A stretch of 64,000 nt of DNA, from the NCBI RefSeq assembly GCF_003946115.1, contig NZ_RHOH01000011.1, positions 1 to 64,000 on the forward strand. Direction: 5' to 3'. Shown piece by piece: positions 7,917 through 16,423 of the stretch. This DNA is from Lacticaseibacillus daqingensis. Lineage in GTDB: Bacteria; Bacillota; Bacilli; Lactobacillales; Lactobacillaceae. The translations under genes were made by a program, and so were the position numbers. Under the pieces are notes generated by a model. The model did no database searches and was not told the DNA's origin. It saw only the letters and a list, made by a program, of their open reading frames with translations. The first letter of the stretch is position 1. Every line of letters starts with the position of its first letter.

Positions 7917-7952
7917 GAAAAGGACGAGCCCACGAGGGGACTCGTCCTTTTC
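7917..7952. terminator. Bidirectional terminator between convergent genes
   Basis: GAAAAGGACGAG and CTCGTCCTTTTC form a perfect 12-bp stem around a 12-base loop, with T-runs on both strands. Confidence 0.8.
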
Positions 7953-7981
7953 TATTGGGTCAGCCACCGACCGCGTGACGC

Positions 7982-9118
7982 TTATGGCGCCGGCACGTAC
8001 CGCAGCACCGCCACTACTGGCTGATCCTGCATGTTTTCCGGTAGCACCCGCACCTCTCCGCCTTGGGCCAACACAGCGTCGGCCAAGTCGTTGAGCAGGT
8101 TGTTGTGCTTGGCGCGCTCGGACTTGAACTCCAGGCCGCCGTTGTCCAGTCGGGCGTTGATGCGGGCGCCTTGGCGAATCACCAGCATCGCCACGGCGTG
8201 CTGGTTCAGCGCGCTGATGACGCTGCCCAAGTCCTCACGGAACAGGCCGCTGCCGCGCGCCTTGTCCAGCGTTGCCAGCGTCTTTTGGTGCCGGCGGATG
8301 CCGTTGTCGAGGCGCAACACGTTCAGCGCCGCATCAAGGTCGGCCAGCGTCAGGCCCCCCGGGTTCAGTTCCACCTGCATGGAGCCGCTCAGGTAGCTGT
8401 TGCGGCTCACCTCGCGGAACACCGCCAGGTTTTGCGGCAGGCCGAACAGGATCAGGCGGCGCTGGTTCGGCTTGGAGAAGTGGTCGGCAATGTAGGTGTC
8501 CACCGCCTGGTAGTACCGGCGCTGGTCGATTTCCTCCTCCGCCGACTTCTCGTTGTGACCGTGGTAGCTGACGTGCCCCGGGCCGATCGTCTGCGCGTTG
8601 GTCTCGCCGCCGCGCAGCTCCGTCCCCAGCGTTCCCTTGAGCGTCAGCGGCGCATCCGCTGCCAACTCGGTAGCCGTCAGCACATCGCCCATGTTGTGGT
8701 ACAGCGCGATGCTGTCACGCTGCAGTGCCAGCAGATCGAACTCAAAATGCCGCTGCATATCCAAAAGCATCGGCAGCACCTGCGGCATCTCGGTGACCAT
8801 GGCCACCTCACTGACCGGATACTCCAGCGCGCGGGCGTACACCTGCTGGCCATCGCTCAACAGGCCCAGCCCCGGGCTGGCCACATCCGCCAAGCGCTTC
8901 GGGTCGCTCAGCCACGGGTCCAGCTGCGCGTCAAAGGCAGTCCAGGCGGCGTCCGGCCACGTGGTCGCCATCACGTCCTTGGCGTGATTGATCAGGTGGC
9001 GCAGCGTCAGCCGGTTTTTCTCCAGCTGATTGGCCTCGATCGGCAGGTACAACGACACACATGGCGTCGTCGCGGTGGCAAGAAATTGCTGTAAGGATAA
9101 CTCCGTCTGAATAGGCAT
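7982..9118 (-). CDS. baeRF-type protein (bacterial archaeo-eukaryotic release-factor-like)
   Basis: A 378-residue protein recognised as a bacterial member of the archaeo-eukaryotic release factor fold family: an N-terminal CVSLYLPIEANQLEKNRLTLRHLI segment, a central region with QRDSIALYHNMG and a Gly/His-rich loop (IGPGHVSYHGHNEKSAEEEIDQRRYYQAV, about residues 195-225), and a C-terminal eL30-like part. Members are proposed to act on stalled or modified ribosomes; biochemical function is largely unknown. The ATG at 9118 follows GAAAGGAG. Upstream lie two strong leader hairpins, suggesting control at the RNA level. It is monocistronic. Confidence 0.65.
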   Translation of the reverse strand: MPIQTELSLQQFLATATTPCVSLYLPIEANQLEKNRLTLRHLINHAKDVMATTWPDAAWTAFDAQLDPWLSDPKRLADVASPGLGLLSDGQQVYARALEYPVSEVAMVTEMPQVLPMLLDMQRHFEFDLLALQRDSIALYHNMGDVLTATELAADAPLTLKGTLGTELRGGETNAQTIGPGHVSYHGHNEKSAEEEIDQRRYYQAVDTYIADHFSKPNQRRLILFGLPQNLAVFREVSRNSYLSGSMQVELNPGGLTLADLDAALNVLRLDNGIRRHQKTLATLDKARGSGLFREDLGSVISALNQHAVAMLVIRQGARINARLDNGGLEFKSERAKHNNLLNDLADAVLAQGGEVRVLPENMQDQPVVAVLRYVPAP

Positions 9119-9230
9119 CGCAAAACTCCTTTCGCAAGCGGCCACGGTGGCACCTGGCCCTGGTGGCAGGTCCCACCGTGCGTCGCTTGGCTTGACCAGG
9201 GCGACCGGGAGGCGCGGTTGCGCCTCCCAC
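9119..9230 (-). promoter_or_regulatory. Structured 5' leader of the baeRF gene (two hairpins)
   Basis: Bases 9207-9215 and 9220-9228 form a perfect 9-bp GC stem with a 4-base loop. Closer to the start, 9135-9189 forms a long hairpin: CAAGCG/CGCTTG outside, CACGGTGG/CCACCGTG and ACCTG/CAGGT inside. The ribosome site (GAAAGGAG, 9125-9132) lies just after the second stem. There is no T-run, so translational control or RNA stabilisation is more likely than termination. Confidence 0.5.
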
Positions 9231-9363
9231 TACCTCTAGCGTACCAAGTTTGAGGGTGGCGCGGCAACGTTGAGCCTTTCACCGCAAGCCGACGATGATT
9301 TAAATTGTGATAACTAATTATTTTATCGTTCGGGCCGAATTTGGTGTGCCTGTTTTATTCATT

Positions 9364-9392
9364 TTGTATTGTCAAGACATAGTTGTTATCAT
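9364..9392 (+). promoter_or_regulatory. Promoter of the yxeA-like gene
   Basis: TTGTAT (9364-9369) and TATCAT (9387-9392) are 17 bases apart. TGATAAC near 9308 and GTTATCA at 9386-9392 are inverted copies and could be an operator. Confidence 0.45.
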
Positions 9393-9443
9393 AAGTTGTA
9401 TTCACGGACGTTGCTTACTGCCAACCTCAGAAAGGATCTCATC

Positions 9444-9767
9444 ATGCGTATTGGTAAACCCATCATCAGCTTCACCGCCGCTTTGCTCCTTCTCGGCGCC
9501 GGCGTCGTGTTCTTCGTCCACACCCCCTGGACCGACCGGCTGAACCCGCTGATCCCAACCACCACCAGCTACGCCACGGTGCCACGCGACACGCAGACCT
9601 ACACCAACGTCAAGCTCTACACCCGAGCCGGCAAGCCGCTGCCCGACACGCTCGGACGCGTCGGCGGTTTTGATGCCACCCGACAGTTCATTCAGATCCA
9701 CCACAAGGGCCAGTACGTGCAGCGCATCCGCTACATCGCCCAGCTCCCGTACCCAGCGGCGCACTAG
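9444..9767 (+). CDS. YxeA-family small exported or membrane-anchored protein
   Basis: A 107-residue protein with an N-terminal hydrophobic helix (ITFTAALLLLGAGVVFFV type, residues about 7-27) acting as signal anchor or signal peptide, then a small beta domain (TYTNVKLYTRAGKPL... FDATRQFIQIHHKGQYV) typical of the YxeA family (DUF1093). Function of the family is unknown; members are often cell-surface proteins in Gram-positives. The ATG at 9444 follows AGAAAGGATCTC. A strong terminator follows directly. Confidence 0.7.
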   Translation: MRIGKPIISFTAALLLLGAGVVFFVHTPWTDRLNPLIPTTTSYATVPRDTQTYTNVKLYTRAGKPLPDTLGRVGGFDATRQFIQIHHKGQYVQRIRYIAQLPYPAAH

Positions 9768-9775
9768 CGACACGA

Positions 9776-9834
9776 AAACAGACCACCAGACTGCCCGCAC
9801 ACGACTTGCGGAAGCGTCTGGTGGTCTGTTTTTT
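9776..9834. terminator. Bidirectional terminator after the yxeA-like gene
   Basis: AAACAGACCACCAGAC pairs with GTCTGGTGGTCTGTTT (16 bp, perfect) around a 24-base spacer. T-run on plus; A-run upstream serves the convergent XRE gene. Confidence 0.8.
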
Positions 9835-9849
9835 GAAGGATGCACGAGG

Positions 9850-10056
9850 TCACTCGTCCGGTACGTACGCCAGCAGGTCCCCGGGCTGACAGTCGAGCGC
9901 CTGGCACAGCGCGGCCAGCGTTGAGAAGCGGATCGCCTTGGCGCGTTCGTTTTTGAGAATGCTGAGGTTGGCCTCGGTGATGCCGATCGCGGCGGCCAAG
10001 TCCACCCCCTTGACCTTGCGGCGCGCCATCATCTCGTCCAGGTGCACGACGATCAT
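9850..10056 (-). CDS. XRE-family transcriptional regulator (YozG-like)
   Basis: A 68-residue single-domain Cro/CI helix-turn-helix protein (MMARRKVKGVDLAAAIGITEANLSILKNERAKAIRFSTL). Its ATG overlaps the stop of the upstream DUF2975 gene by four bases (ATGA), so the two are translationally coupled. The YozG/DUF2975 pair is a widespread module, with the small regulator probably repressing its own operon. TATCG-rich repeats in the promoter are candidate operators. The stop lies 15 bases from the preceding terminator. Confidence 0.88.
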   Translation of the reverse strand: MIVVHLDEMMARRKVKGVDLAAAIGITEANLSILKNERAKAIRFSTLAALCQALDCQPGDLLAYVPDE

Positions 10057-10658
10057 ACCAGCCCCTCCGTTTCTTCTTGCAGGCTGACCCCATACGCGAA
10101 CACGTAGCCCATGATGAGCACGCCGAACACCGCCGTCAGGGGCAAAAACGGGTTGAACGACATCCCACCACCCAACGTTGCCGGCGTGAATGTGGCCAGA
10201 AGCCACCGGGTCAGCCATGGCAGCACCAGCTCGTGCAAACCAACGTTCACCAGACCCACGTACCCCGCAGTGATCAGCAGGCGCGCGTTGGCCCGCGTGA
10301 ACACTTCCGCCTGCGCAATGCGGCTAAAGAACCGCACCCCCAGCCACAGCAGACAAGCGATCAGCCCCAGCTGCACCAGTTGCAGGCTGATCAGGATCAC
10401 CCGCACCCCCAGCGTCACGGTTCCCATCAGCACCCAGTCATCATTGATCAGCCCGCCGACAAAGCCGGAATAATCCGAGTGGTACGGCGCGATCAGGTTA
10501 GCGTTGGTGTATGTGTGCCCCCCGTGGATCACCGTTGGCAGGCCCAACCGCCCCGACAGCACGACCAGCATCGACAGCCCCACCGCGATCAGCAACACCT
10601 GCAACACGACCCGCACGAACACCGCCATCCACGTCATCGCCCGCTTCGAAATCATCAT
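10053..10658 (-). CDS. DUF2975 membrane protein
   Basis: A 201-residue protein with four predicted transmembrane helices (about residues 10-32, 76-105, 130-150 and 170-195), matching the DUF2975 layout including the RVILISLQLVQLGLIACLL helix and the FTRANARLLITAGYVGL segment. Function is unknown. ATG 10658 is preceded by AAGGAGG with 8-base spacing; the next codon is also ATG. It is first in a two-gene operon with the XRE regulator, which probably senses or is sequestered through it (inference from the recurring pairing). Confidence 0.85.
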   Translation of the reverse strand: MMISKRAMTWMAVFVRVVLQVLLIAVGLSMLVVLSGRLGLPTVIHGGHTYTNANLIAPYHSDYSGFVGGLINDDWVLMGTVTLGVRVILISLQLVQLGLIACLLWLGVRFFSRIAQAEVFTRANARLLITAGYVGLVNVGLHELVLPWLTRWLLATFTPATLGGGMSFNPFLPLTAVFGVLIMGYVFAYGVSLQEETEGLV

Positions 10659-10683
10659 TTGTCCCGCCTCCTTGGATGGCTTC

Positions 10684-10735
10684 AGTATCGCACGACGATT
10701 ATCGATTTGCAACAAGAATATATCGATAAACGATA
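10684..10735 (-). promoter_or_regulatory. Promoter with TATCG operator repeats for the DUF2975/XRE operon
   Basis: Minus strand: -35 TTGCAA (10707-10712) and -10 GATACT (10684-10689), spacing 17. ATCGATAATCG fills the spacer, and TATCGTTTATCGATA lies just upstream of the -35 box. Repeated half-sites around the promoter suit autorepression by the XRE protein. Confidence 0.6.
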
Positions 10736-10773
10736 ATTTCAGACCAACAGCAAAACCGCTTGCCAGCCTCGGC

Positions 10774-11334
10774 TCAGCGCGGGAAGAATCCAGCACGGTC
10801 TGCCACGAACGCTTGCCCATCAATCTCGGCCCGCCCGGTTCGTGCTGTTTTCTTGAACACCTGAATCGGATCGACATTGGGATGATTAGCATAAATGACG
10901 ATCACCGTCGGATTGACCCGCTTGTAAAAGCCGTACTGCCTCACGTAGAGATTGTAAGACCCACGCCAACTCAGCCAGCTCACTGTGGTATAGGTCACCG
11001 CATAAGTCTTGCCCCGCACCCGCATCCGGAATGCGTCCGAAAACAGCATCTCTCTGCCTCGCACTTCGCCGAACGTCGACACCGACGTCTCTTGAGTCAA
11101 CGCCAAAACCCCGGCAAGCGTGAGCAGGACCGCCAACCGGGTTGCGATACGCCCCACGATCCCGAGCTGAATGGCGCCATTGTTGCGCAAAATGAGCGCG
11201 CCGGTGCACAATAGCACGCAAATCAGTTCAGCCAGCGCGCCAAGGGGTGTTTGGATCAGTACAATGTTGGCCAAGCTCCCGACTAAGGCCGACATGAGTG
11301 CAACAGCAGTGAAGAGCCTTTTTTCTTTCTTCAT
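10774..11334 (-). CDS. Membrane protein of unknown function
   Basis: A 186-residue protein not recognised as a known family. Three hydrophobic helices (about residues 8-28, 31-50 and 60-80) are followed by a soluble, basic C-terminal half (residues 85-186) with SWRGSYNLYVRQYGFYKRVNPTVIVIYANHPNVDP. The tail is probably extracellular or a small cytoplasmic beta domain. It is monocistronic, with two TGACGTCA palindromes just upstream of its start. Base composition resembles the neighbours. Confidence that it is coding rests on length, start position and codon pattern. Confidence 0.65.
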   Translation of the reverse strand: MKKEKRLFTAVALMSALVGSLANIVLIQTPLGALAELICVLLCTGALILRNNGAIQLGIVGRIATRLAVLLTLAGVLALTQETSVSTFGEVRGREMLFSDAFRMRVRGKTYAVTYTTVSWLSWRGSYNLYVRQYGFYKRVNPTVIVIYANHPNVDPIQVFKKTARTGRAEIDGQAFVADRAGFFPR

Positions 11335-11347
11335 GGGGCCTCCCGGA

Positions 11348-11373
11348 TGACGTCAAAAAGCTAACTGACGTCA
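11348..11373. promoter_or_regulatory. Two TGACGTCA palindromes upstream of the orphan membrane gene
   Basis: TGACGTCA occurs at 11348-11355 and 11366-11373, 18 bases apart start to start; the second also takes part in a CTGACG/CGTCAG hairpin. Possible operator pair. Confidence 0.35.
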
Positions 11374-11454
11374 TTATCCGTCAGCTAGCCTTTGAACAGG
11401 GAGATTAAATTGCGTGACTTAATCAAAGCTTACTTTAGGCGTAAGCTTTTCGAC

Positions 11455-11775
11455 TTACTTACTTCTTTCCGGTCTTCGTCTAGCTACGCAAAGCAACGCA
11501 GAAGCAAATAGCTACGGCCCAGCACTCAGTCCCAAAGTACAGGACCAAGCACTGGGCCTAGGCTATTTGTTCTGCTAAGAACGCTTCGCCTCCGTCCGGC
11601 TACGCCGAACTCCGGTGGCGTGCAGGCTTCGCCGGCACGCATGCTCTGCTCTGGTTCATCGAGCTGCGTGGCGCATGAGGGTTGGGCTAAGTCATCCTGC
11701 CACTCGCGCCTAAGTGCGGGCGCAAGCGTCAGGCTGCCTTAGCCCAACCCTCATAACCGCGCCACTTCGCTCTTG
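11455..11775 (+). repeat. Mosaic intergenic repeat, copy 1
   Basis: Modules in order: CTTTCCGGTCTTCG, CTACGCAAAGCAACGCAG, a variable hairpin (GTCC/GGAC, 11528-11560), CTGCTAAGAACGCTTCGCC, GGCTTCGCCGGCACGCATG, then a second module with CATCCTGCCACTCGCGCC, the hairpin GCGCC-TAAGTGCG-GGCGC (about 11716-11733) and an outer inverted repeat TGAGGGTTGGGCTAA/TTAGCCCAACCCTCA. It ends against the xpk stop codon. No coding frame is credible. Confidence 0.7.
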
Positions 11776-14151
11776 TTACTTGATCTCCTTCCAAGACCAC
11801 TCCAGGACTTCTGGGATGTCCTCGCCGTTTTCACGGATGTAGTCGTGGTGGTACTGGAGGGTATCGTCCATCTTCTGGATGAAGGCACCGGCCTTTTCCG
11901 CGTAACCTGGCACGTGGGCGATGATATCCTTGGCCAGGTGGAAACGGTCGAGCTCGTTCAGGGCGCGCATGTCGAACGGCGTGGTGATTGCGCCTTCTTC
12001 ACGGTAGCCATGCACGTGCAGGTTGTGGTTGTGGCGGTCGAAGAAAATGTCTCGGATCAGGTCTTCGAAGCCGTGGAAGCCGAAGAAGACAGGCTTATCA
12101 GTGGTGAAGTAGCGGTCGAATTCTTCATCGCTCAAACCACGGGGGTCGCGGTCAGGGCTCTTGAGCTTGAGCAGGTCCACCACGTTGATGAAGCGGATCT
12201 TCAGCTCTGGGAAGTTGTCGTGCAGCAGGTTGATGGCCGCCAAGCTTTCCATGTTTGGCTCAGTCCCGGCAGCGGCGATGACCACGTCGGGTTCCACGCC
12301 ATCGTCGTTGGAGGCCCAGTCGATACGCTTGAGGCCCTTGTCGGCCAGCACTTCGGCTTCGGCCATGGAGTAGAACTGCGGCCGCGGCTGCTTGGAGGTG
12401 ATCAGCAGGTTGATGGTGTTTTGGCTGGTGAACACCTTCGGCGAGATCGCCAGCAGGGAGTTGGCGTCGGCCGGCAGGTATTCGCGGATGAACTCACCCT
12501 TCTTTTCGGCCAAGTGGGTCAAGATGCCTGGGTCTTGGTGCGTGTAGCCGTTGTGATCCTGCTGGAAACTGGTGGAAGTCGATACCACGTTCAAGGACGG
12601 GTATGGCTTGTGCCAGTCTTCGCGGCTGGCTTCGCGCATCCACTTGAAGTGCTGCGTCAGCATGGAATCCACGACGCGCAGGAACGCCTCGTAGGAGGTG
12701 AACAGGCCGTGGCGGCCAGTCAGCGTGTAGCCTTCGTTGAAGCCTTCCGCCTGGTGTTCAGACAGCTGCGAGTCGATGATGCGCCCACTTGGGGCCAGCC
12801 CTTCGTCGCGGCCTTCGTGGTTGATCGGTTCGAGCCACTGCCGGTTGGTGGTTTCAAACAGGCCGAACAGGCGGTTACTCATGGTTTCATCCGGGCCAAA
12901 GACGCGGAAGTTATCCGGGTTGAGCTTGATCAGATCGCGCAGGTAATCGGACCAGATGATCATATCCTGCTTGACGTTTTGGCCGCGCTTGGAGTTATCC
13001 AGCGCGTAATCGCGGAAGTCTGGGAGCACCAGCGGCTTAGCGTTCTTGCCGACGTTGGTGATCGGGTTCGACGCCATGCGCTTGTCACCCTTCGGCGTCA
13101 TCGCCTTGAGTTCAGGACGCAACACGCCGTTGTCGTCAAACAGTTCTTCCGGCTTGTAAGACTTCAGCCAGTCCTCCAGGGATTCCGCGTGCGTCATGTC
13201 GTCGCGCTTCACTGGGATCGGGATCTGGTGGGCACGGAAGGAGCCTTCGATCGGCTCACCGTCCCAGCTTGCCGGGCCGGTCCAGCCTTTTGGCGTGCGC
13301 ACGATCAGCACTGGCCAGTGCGGCATCGTGGTGTCGCCGGTTTCGCGGGCGTGCTTTTGGATGGCCTGGATCGACTCGATGGCGCTATCCATCGCCTTGG
13401 CCATCTCTGGGTTGAGCTTGTCGGCATCGTTGCCTTCAACGAAAATCGGTGCCCAGCCCATCCCCTCGAAGTACTTACGCAGGTCGTCATCAGACTTGCG
13501 CGCAAGGATCGTCGGGTTGGAGATCTTGAACCCGTTCATGTGGACGATCGGCAAAACGGCCCCGTCCGTGATCGGGTTGATGAAGGTGTTGGAGAACCAG
13601 CTGGCTGCCAGCGGGCCGGTTTCGGTTTCGCCGTCACCGGTCACGGCTGCCACGATCACGTCTGGGTTGTCGAGGATGGCGCCGGTCGCATGGCTCAGCG
13701 CATAGCCCAGCTCGCCCCCTTCGTGGATGGAGCCCGGGATCTGCGCGTTGGCGTGACTGGCCGCCCCACCTGGGAAGGAGAAGCGCTTGAAAAGGATCTT
13801 CATGCCTTTTTCATCCTGCGTGATGTTCGGGTACTTCTCGGTGTAAGACCCGTCGAGGTAAGCATTGGAGATCATCACCTGACCGCCGTGACCGGGGCCT
13901 TCAATATAGAACATGTTGAGGTCGTACTTGTTGATGATCCGGTTCAGGTGCGTGTAGATGAAGTTCTGGCCCGAAATCGTGCCCCAGTGGCCGATCGGGT
14001 AAAACTTCACGTCGCTGGATTCAAGCGGCCGCTTCAACAGCGGGTTGTCGGTCAGGTAGAGCTGACCCACAGAGAGGTAGTTCGTTGCCCGCCAGTATGC
14101 GGTCATCTTGTCAAAGTAGTCTTTCGAGGAATAGTCAACGGCTGTCGTCAT
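11776..14151 (-). CDS. xpk: Xylulose-5-phosphate/fructose-6-phosphate phosphoketolase
   Basis: A 791-residue thiamine-diphosphate enzyme cleaving xylulose-5-phosphate (and usually fructose-6-phosphate) to acetyl phosphate and a triose or tetrose phosphate, the key step of heterofermentative sugar breakdown. Family motifs: [34 protein letters not shown] for the cofactor, and [15 protein letters not shown]. Length is normal. ATG 14151 follows AAAGGGTGG; the open frame upstream to 14196 lacks a start site. A single gene with an extended -10 promoter; acetyl phosphate would feed the acetate kinase encoded at 30.7 kb. Confidence 0.97.
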   Translation of the reverse strand: MTTAVDYSSKDYFDKMTAYWRATNYLSVGQLYLTDNPLLKRPLESSDVKFYPIGHWGTISGQNFIYTHLNRIINKYDLNMFYIEGPGHGGQVMISNAYLDGSYTEKYPNITQDEKGMKILFKRFSFPGGAASHANAQIPGSIHEGGELGYALSHATGAILDNPDVIVAAVTGDGETETGPLAASWFSNTFINPITDGAVLPIVHMNGFKISNPTILARKSDDDLRKYFEGMGWAPIFVEGNDADKLNPEMAKAMDSAIESIQAIQKHARETGDTTMPHWPVLIVRTPKGWTGPASWDGEPIEGSFRAHQIPIPVKRDDMTHAESLEDWLKSYKPEELFDDNGVLRPELKAMTPKGDKRMASNPITNVGKNAKPLVLPDFRDYALDNSKRGQNVKQDMIIWSDYLRDLIKLNPDNFRVFGPDETMSNRLFGLFETTNRQWLEPINHEGRDEGLAPSGRIIDSQLSEHQAEGFNEGYTLTGRHGLFTSYEAFLRVVDSMLTQHFKWMREASREDWHKPYPSLNVVSTSTSFQQDHNGYTHQDPGILTHLAEKKGEFIREYLPADANSLLAISPKVFTSQNTINLLITSKQPRPQFYSMAEAEVLADKGLKRIDWASNDDGVEPDVVIAAAGTEPNMESLAAINLLHDNFPELKIRFINVVDLLKLKSPDRDPRGLSDEEFDRYFTTDKPVFFGFHGFEDLIRDIFFDRHNHNLHVHGYREEGAITTPFDMRALNELDRFHLAKDIIAHVPGYAEKAGAFIQKMDDTLQYHHDYIRENGEDIPEVLEWSWKEIK

Positions 14152-14183
14152 GACGATACCACCCTTTTCTAATTGTTGGTTAC

Positions 14184-14192
14184 AGTATACCA
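14184..14192 (-). promoter_or_regulatory. Extended -10 promoter of xpk
   Basis: Minus strand TGGTATACT, 33 bases before the xpk start codon. No clear -35 box. Confidence 0.6.
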
Positions 14193-14353
14193 CCACAAAA
14201 CGGAAAAATCACTTAGAACTGCTTAAAAACACTTAAAGCGTCGCGACATCCAACTAATTGTAGTATAGGCCACCCCGCGCGCGAACTCTATTAATCTGCT
14301 TATACTGGGCAATCAGGCCACCTTGGCCAATTTATGCGCCAGTGAATATTCCG

Positions 14354-14435
14354 CGTGGTAAAATTAAGGTGTCGCAGGGTCTCATCTCTCAGTCATGTCA
14401 ACCGACAACGCGCCTCGCGCGTCGACGAAAGGAGG
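14354..14435 (+). promoter_or_regulatory. Orphan promoter and ribosome site left of the TnpB element
   Basis: TGGTAAAAT (-10, 14356-14364) and AAAGGAGG (14428-14435) face right, but no gene follows before the mobile element. They may have belonged to the small membrane-protein gene now at 16169. Confidence 0.4.
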
Positions 14436-14614
14436 CTTGAAACTGTAATCAAAAATGTGTCATAAAGTGTCATAGTAAGGTGTAATGAGGGACAATAATT
14501 GAGTGGAAGATTCCCTCGTGCTCAAATCAAACGAAATAGCCAGAAGCATTGGTGTGAAGGTCAAGATTCTTACGGAAACAGGAAACATCTTGTCAGATTT
14601 TCGTAATCTATCTT

Positions 14615-14640
14615 AGAGACGACAATTTCATTGTGTCTCT
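14615..14640 (+). repeat. Subterminal hairpin at the left end of the TnpB element
   Basis: AGAGAC-G-ACAAT, loop TTC, ATTGTGTCTCT: an 11-bp stem with one bulged G, the kind of structure recognised by the Y1 transposase of IS200/IS605 elements. Confidence 0.5.
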
Positions 14641-14810
14641 CACCTAAAGATAACCAATTTGTCTCTTTTAGCTATAATTTGTTTGAGCGATTAGCCAAGT
14701 AGTTTAATACCCAAGTTAATCTCCTCAAGAAGAAATGACGTAAGGCTTAATCGGCATCGTTCATGTTTTTAGCTGAAGCCGTCTTATTCCAACGAGAGGA
14801 GGTGAACCGA

Positions 14811-15977
14811 ATGATTAAAACACACAAAATCAAAATATATCCCAACGCCACGATGCGAAAAGTCTTGAACAGCCTGTTCGACTATCGGCGGTATTGTTAC
14901 AACCAAGCACTGGAAACGTGGAACGCGATGTACGACGAATCGACCATCTTGGCTGATAAGTCACGGCGTCCCAACGAACGTAAGGTACGCGACGAGCTAG
15001 TTGAGAACAAGCAGGATTGGCAATATCTTCAATCGGCGCGGGTCTTGCAACTGGCAGTCCGTGATCTGGCTAAAGGGTGGAAGAACTATTTCAACCCTAA
15101 GATGCCTAACCACGCTAAGCCGCGATTCAAGTCTAAGAAGTGGTCCAAGCATGTCTTTAAGACCGATCGTGCCAAAGTGATCGATGGGCGATTGCGGCTG
15201 GATAAGCCGCACGGTTCGGGCGTTTGGTATGATATTCGGTTGGCTGAGATACCACGCTGGCAAGGTGCAATCAAACTTGTCACCGTGATTGAAGAAGCGG
15301 ACGGGTATTACGCCTGCTTAGCCATTGAGGTTACGGACACCGTCGTTGAAAAACACGGGGATCGCGTAACCGGTGTTGACGCCAATGTTGCGCGATTTGA
15401 CTACAAAGATGCCAATGGGTATCAGAGGATCAATACATTGCCACAACGACTACTCAAGCTGTACCAGCACATCACCGCTTATCAGCGACAACTCGCACGT
15501 AAACGGGTAACGAATCCAACGAATTTCCGGTCTAATAATTACCGTGCAACGAGAACCAAGTTGAAGCGGGATTATCAGAAAGTCAGCCGGATCCAGGAAG
15601 ACTTGCTCAAGAAGTTTACGATCAAGCTGGTTGCCGAGTGGGATGTGATTGCCATCGAGGACTTGGATAATTTGCACATGCGCATGAACAAACGTCTGGC
15701 GAAGAACCTTCACCGCTCGATGTTTGGCAAGTTCAAGCAAATGATGGTCTACAAATGCGCGTGGCGCGGTGTGAGGTTGGTGCTTGTCGATCCATTCTAC
15801 CCGAGCACCCAGCGTTGTTCGCAGTGCGGCTATATCAAGACTGGTGATGACAAGATTGGCCTCAACGGCAATCACTTGTATCACACGGGACACGATGACT
15901 ATGTGTGTTACCAATGCGGGGCAGTGATGCGCCGTGATGAAAATGCGGTTGAGAACTTGATTCAATATGCAAGCTAA
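14811..15977 (+). CDS. tnpB: TnpB RNA-guided endonuclease of an IS200/IS605 element
   Basis: A 388-residue TnpB of full length. N-terminal WED-like segment (KTHKIKIYPNATMRKVLNSLF); RuvC acidic residues in GVDANVARFDY (about residue 190), IAIEDL (about 282) and RRDENAVENL (about 375); a four-Cys zinc finger (CSQCG...CYQCG, 340-365). All three acidic positions are kept, so the nuclease should be active. ATG 14811 follows GAGAGGAGGTGAACCG; the upstream in-frame start at 14763 precedes this site. TnpB uses an omega RNA from the element's right end. A TATAAT box lies at about 14673. Confidence 0.93.
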   Translation: MIKTHKIKIYPNATMRKVLNSLFDYRRYCYNQALETWNAMYDESTILADKSRRPNERKVRDELVENKQDWQYLQSARVLQLAVRDLAKGWKNYFNPKMPNHAKPRFKSKKWSKHVFKTDRAKVIDGRLRLDKPHGSGVWYDIRLAEIPRWQGAIKLVTVIEEADGYYACLAIEVTDTVVEKHGDRVTGVDANVARFDYKDANGYQRINTLPQRLLKLYQHITAYQRQLARKRVTNPTNFRSNNYRATRTKLKRDYQKVSRIQEDLLKKFTIKLVAEWDVIAIEDLDNLHMRMNKRLAKNLHRSMFGKFKQMMVYKCAWRGVRLVLVDPFYPSTQRCSQCGYIKTGDDKIGLNGNHLYHTGHDDYVCYQCGAVMRRDENAVENLIQYAS

Positions 15978-16115
15978 TCATTCAGGGTATGGCTAATGCC
16001 TTAAGGTTCAAGAGTTGGTCAATGTCGCAAAGGCCGATGCCTACGTGGGAATACCAATGTTGACGGGACTAAGTAAGATGCAGAATGTCAATCAAGAAAG
16101 GACATATATAAACCT
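15978..16115 (+). ncRNA. Probable omega (reRNA) region at the right end of the TnpB element
   Basis: TnpB guide RNAs are cut from the 3' end of tnpB and the right element end. This non-coding stretch directly after the stop contains GACGGGACTAAGTAAG before the AT-rich flank at about 16100. The precise 3' boundary, and therefore the guide, is not determined. Confidence 0.4.
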
Positions 16116-16168
16116 TTATTGGTGCCAAAGAGACATTCTTCCACGTTTTATATAGCAGGCGGATCATC

Positions 16169-16330
16169 GTGAACAACTCATCATTTGACTGGATTGTCGC
16201 TGGCTTCGCGGCCTTCGCGTTCATCCTGTTGATTCGTATTCAAGCGCCACTCCCCGCCATCGTCATCGCCTTGATGATGATCGGCGTCATCTGGATCGAC
16301 CGCACCCAATCTGGTGCCCGCCGATCCTGA
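16169..16330 (+). CDS. Small membrane protein, 53 residues
   Basis: GTG-started frame giving a protein that is almost entirely two hydrophobic stretches (WIVAGFAAFAFILLI and LPAIVIALMMIGVIWI) with a basic tail (DRTQSGARRS). A Gram-positive intrinsic terminator follows seven bases after the stop. Only a weak AGGCGG precedes the GTG, and the TnpB element sits immediately upstream, so the original promoter and ribosome site may have been displaced. Function unknown. Confidence 0.5.
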   Translation: MNNSSFDWIVAGFAAFAFILLIRIQAPLPAIVIALMMIGVIWIDRTQSGARRS

Positions 16331-16336
16331 CCGGCT

Positions 16337-16366
16337 ATCCGCTTCCGATGAGGGAGCGGATTTTTG
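16337..16366 (+). terminator. Terminator of the small membrane-protein gene
   Basis: ATCCGCTTCC and GGGAGCGGAT form a stem followed by TTTTTG. Confidence 0.75.
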
Positions 16367-16389
16367 TTTGCCACCATTTCCATGCGCTG

Positions 16390-16423
16390 TTTTTTGGGCA
16401 ATTTCTCGGGTCTGCCCAAAAAA
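16390..16423. terminator. Bidirectional hairpin TTTTTTGGGCA / TGCCCAAAAAA
   Basis: A perfect 11-bp inverted repeat around 12 bases, with T-runs on both strands. It stands alone between the small gene and repeat copy 2. Confidence 0.55.

Larger units (their letters stand above)
14455..16165 (+). mobile_element. IS200/IS605-family element carrying only tnpB
   Basis: An AT-richer insert between the xpk promoter region and a small gene. It contains an imperfect hairpin near the left end (14615-14640: AGAGACGACAAT / ATTGTGTCTCT), tnpB, and a non-coding right end of about 150 bases. No tnpA (Y1 transposase) is present, so it depends on a helper elsewhere or is stranded. Exact ends are not resolved; these elements make no target duplication. 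Confidence 0.6.

Noticed and set aside
11773-14172. 800-codon open frame on the plus strand opposite xpk
   Set aside because: It is an antisense shadow of a high-GC gene: no ribosome site, Val/Arg/His-rich composition, and xpk on the other strand has full family motifs.
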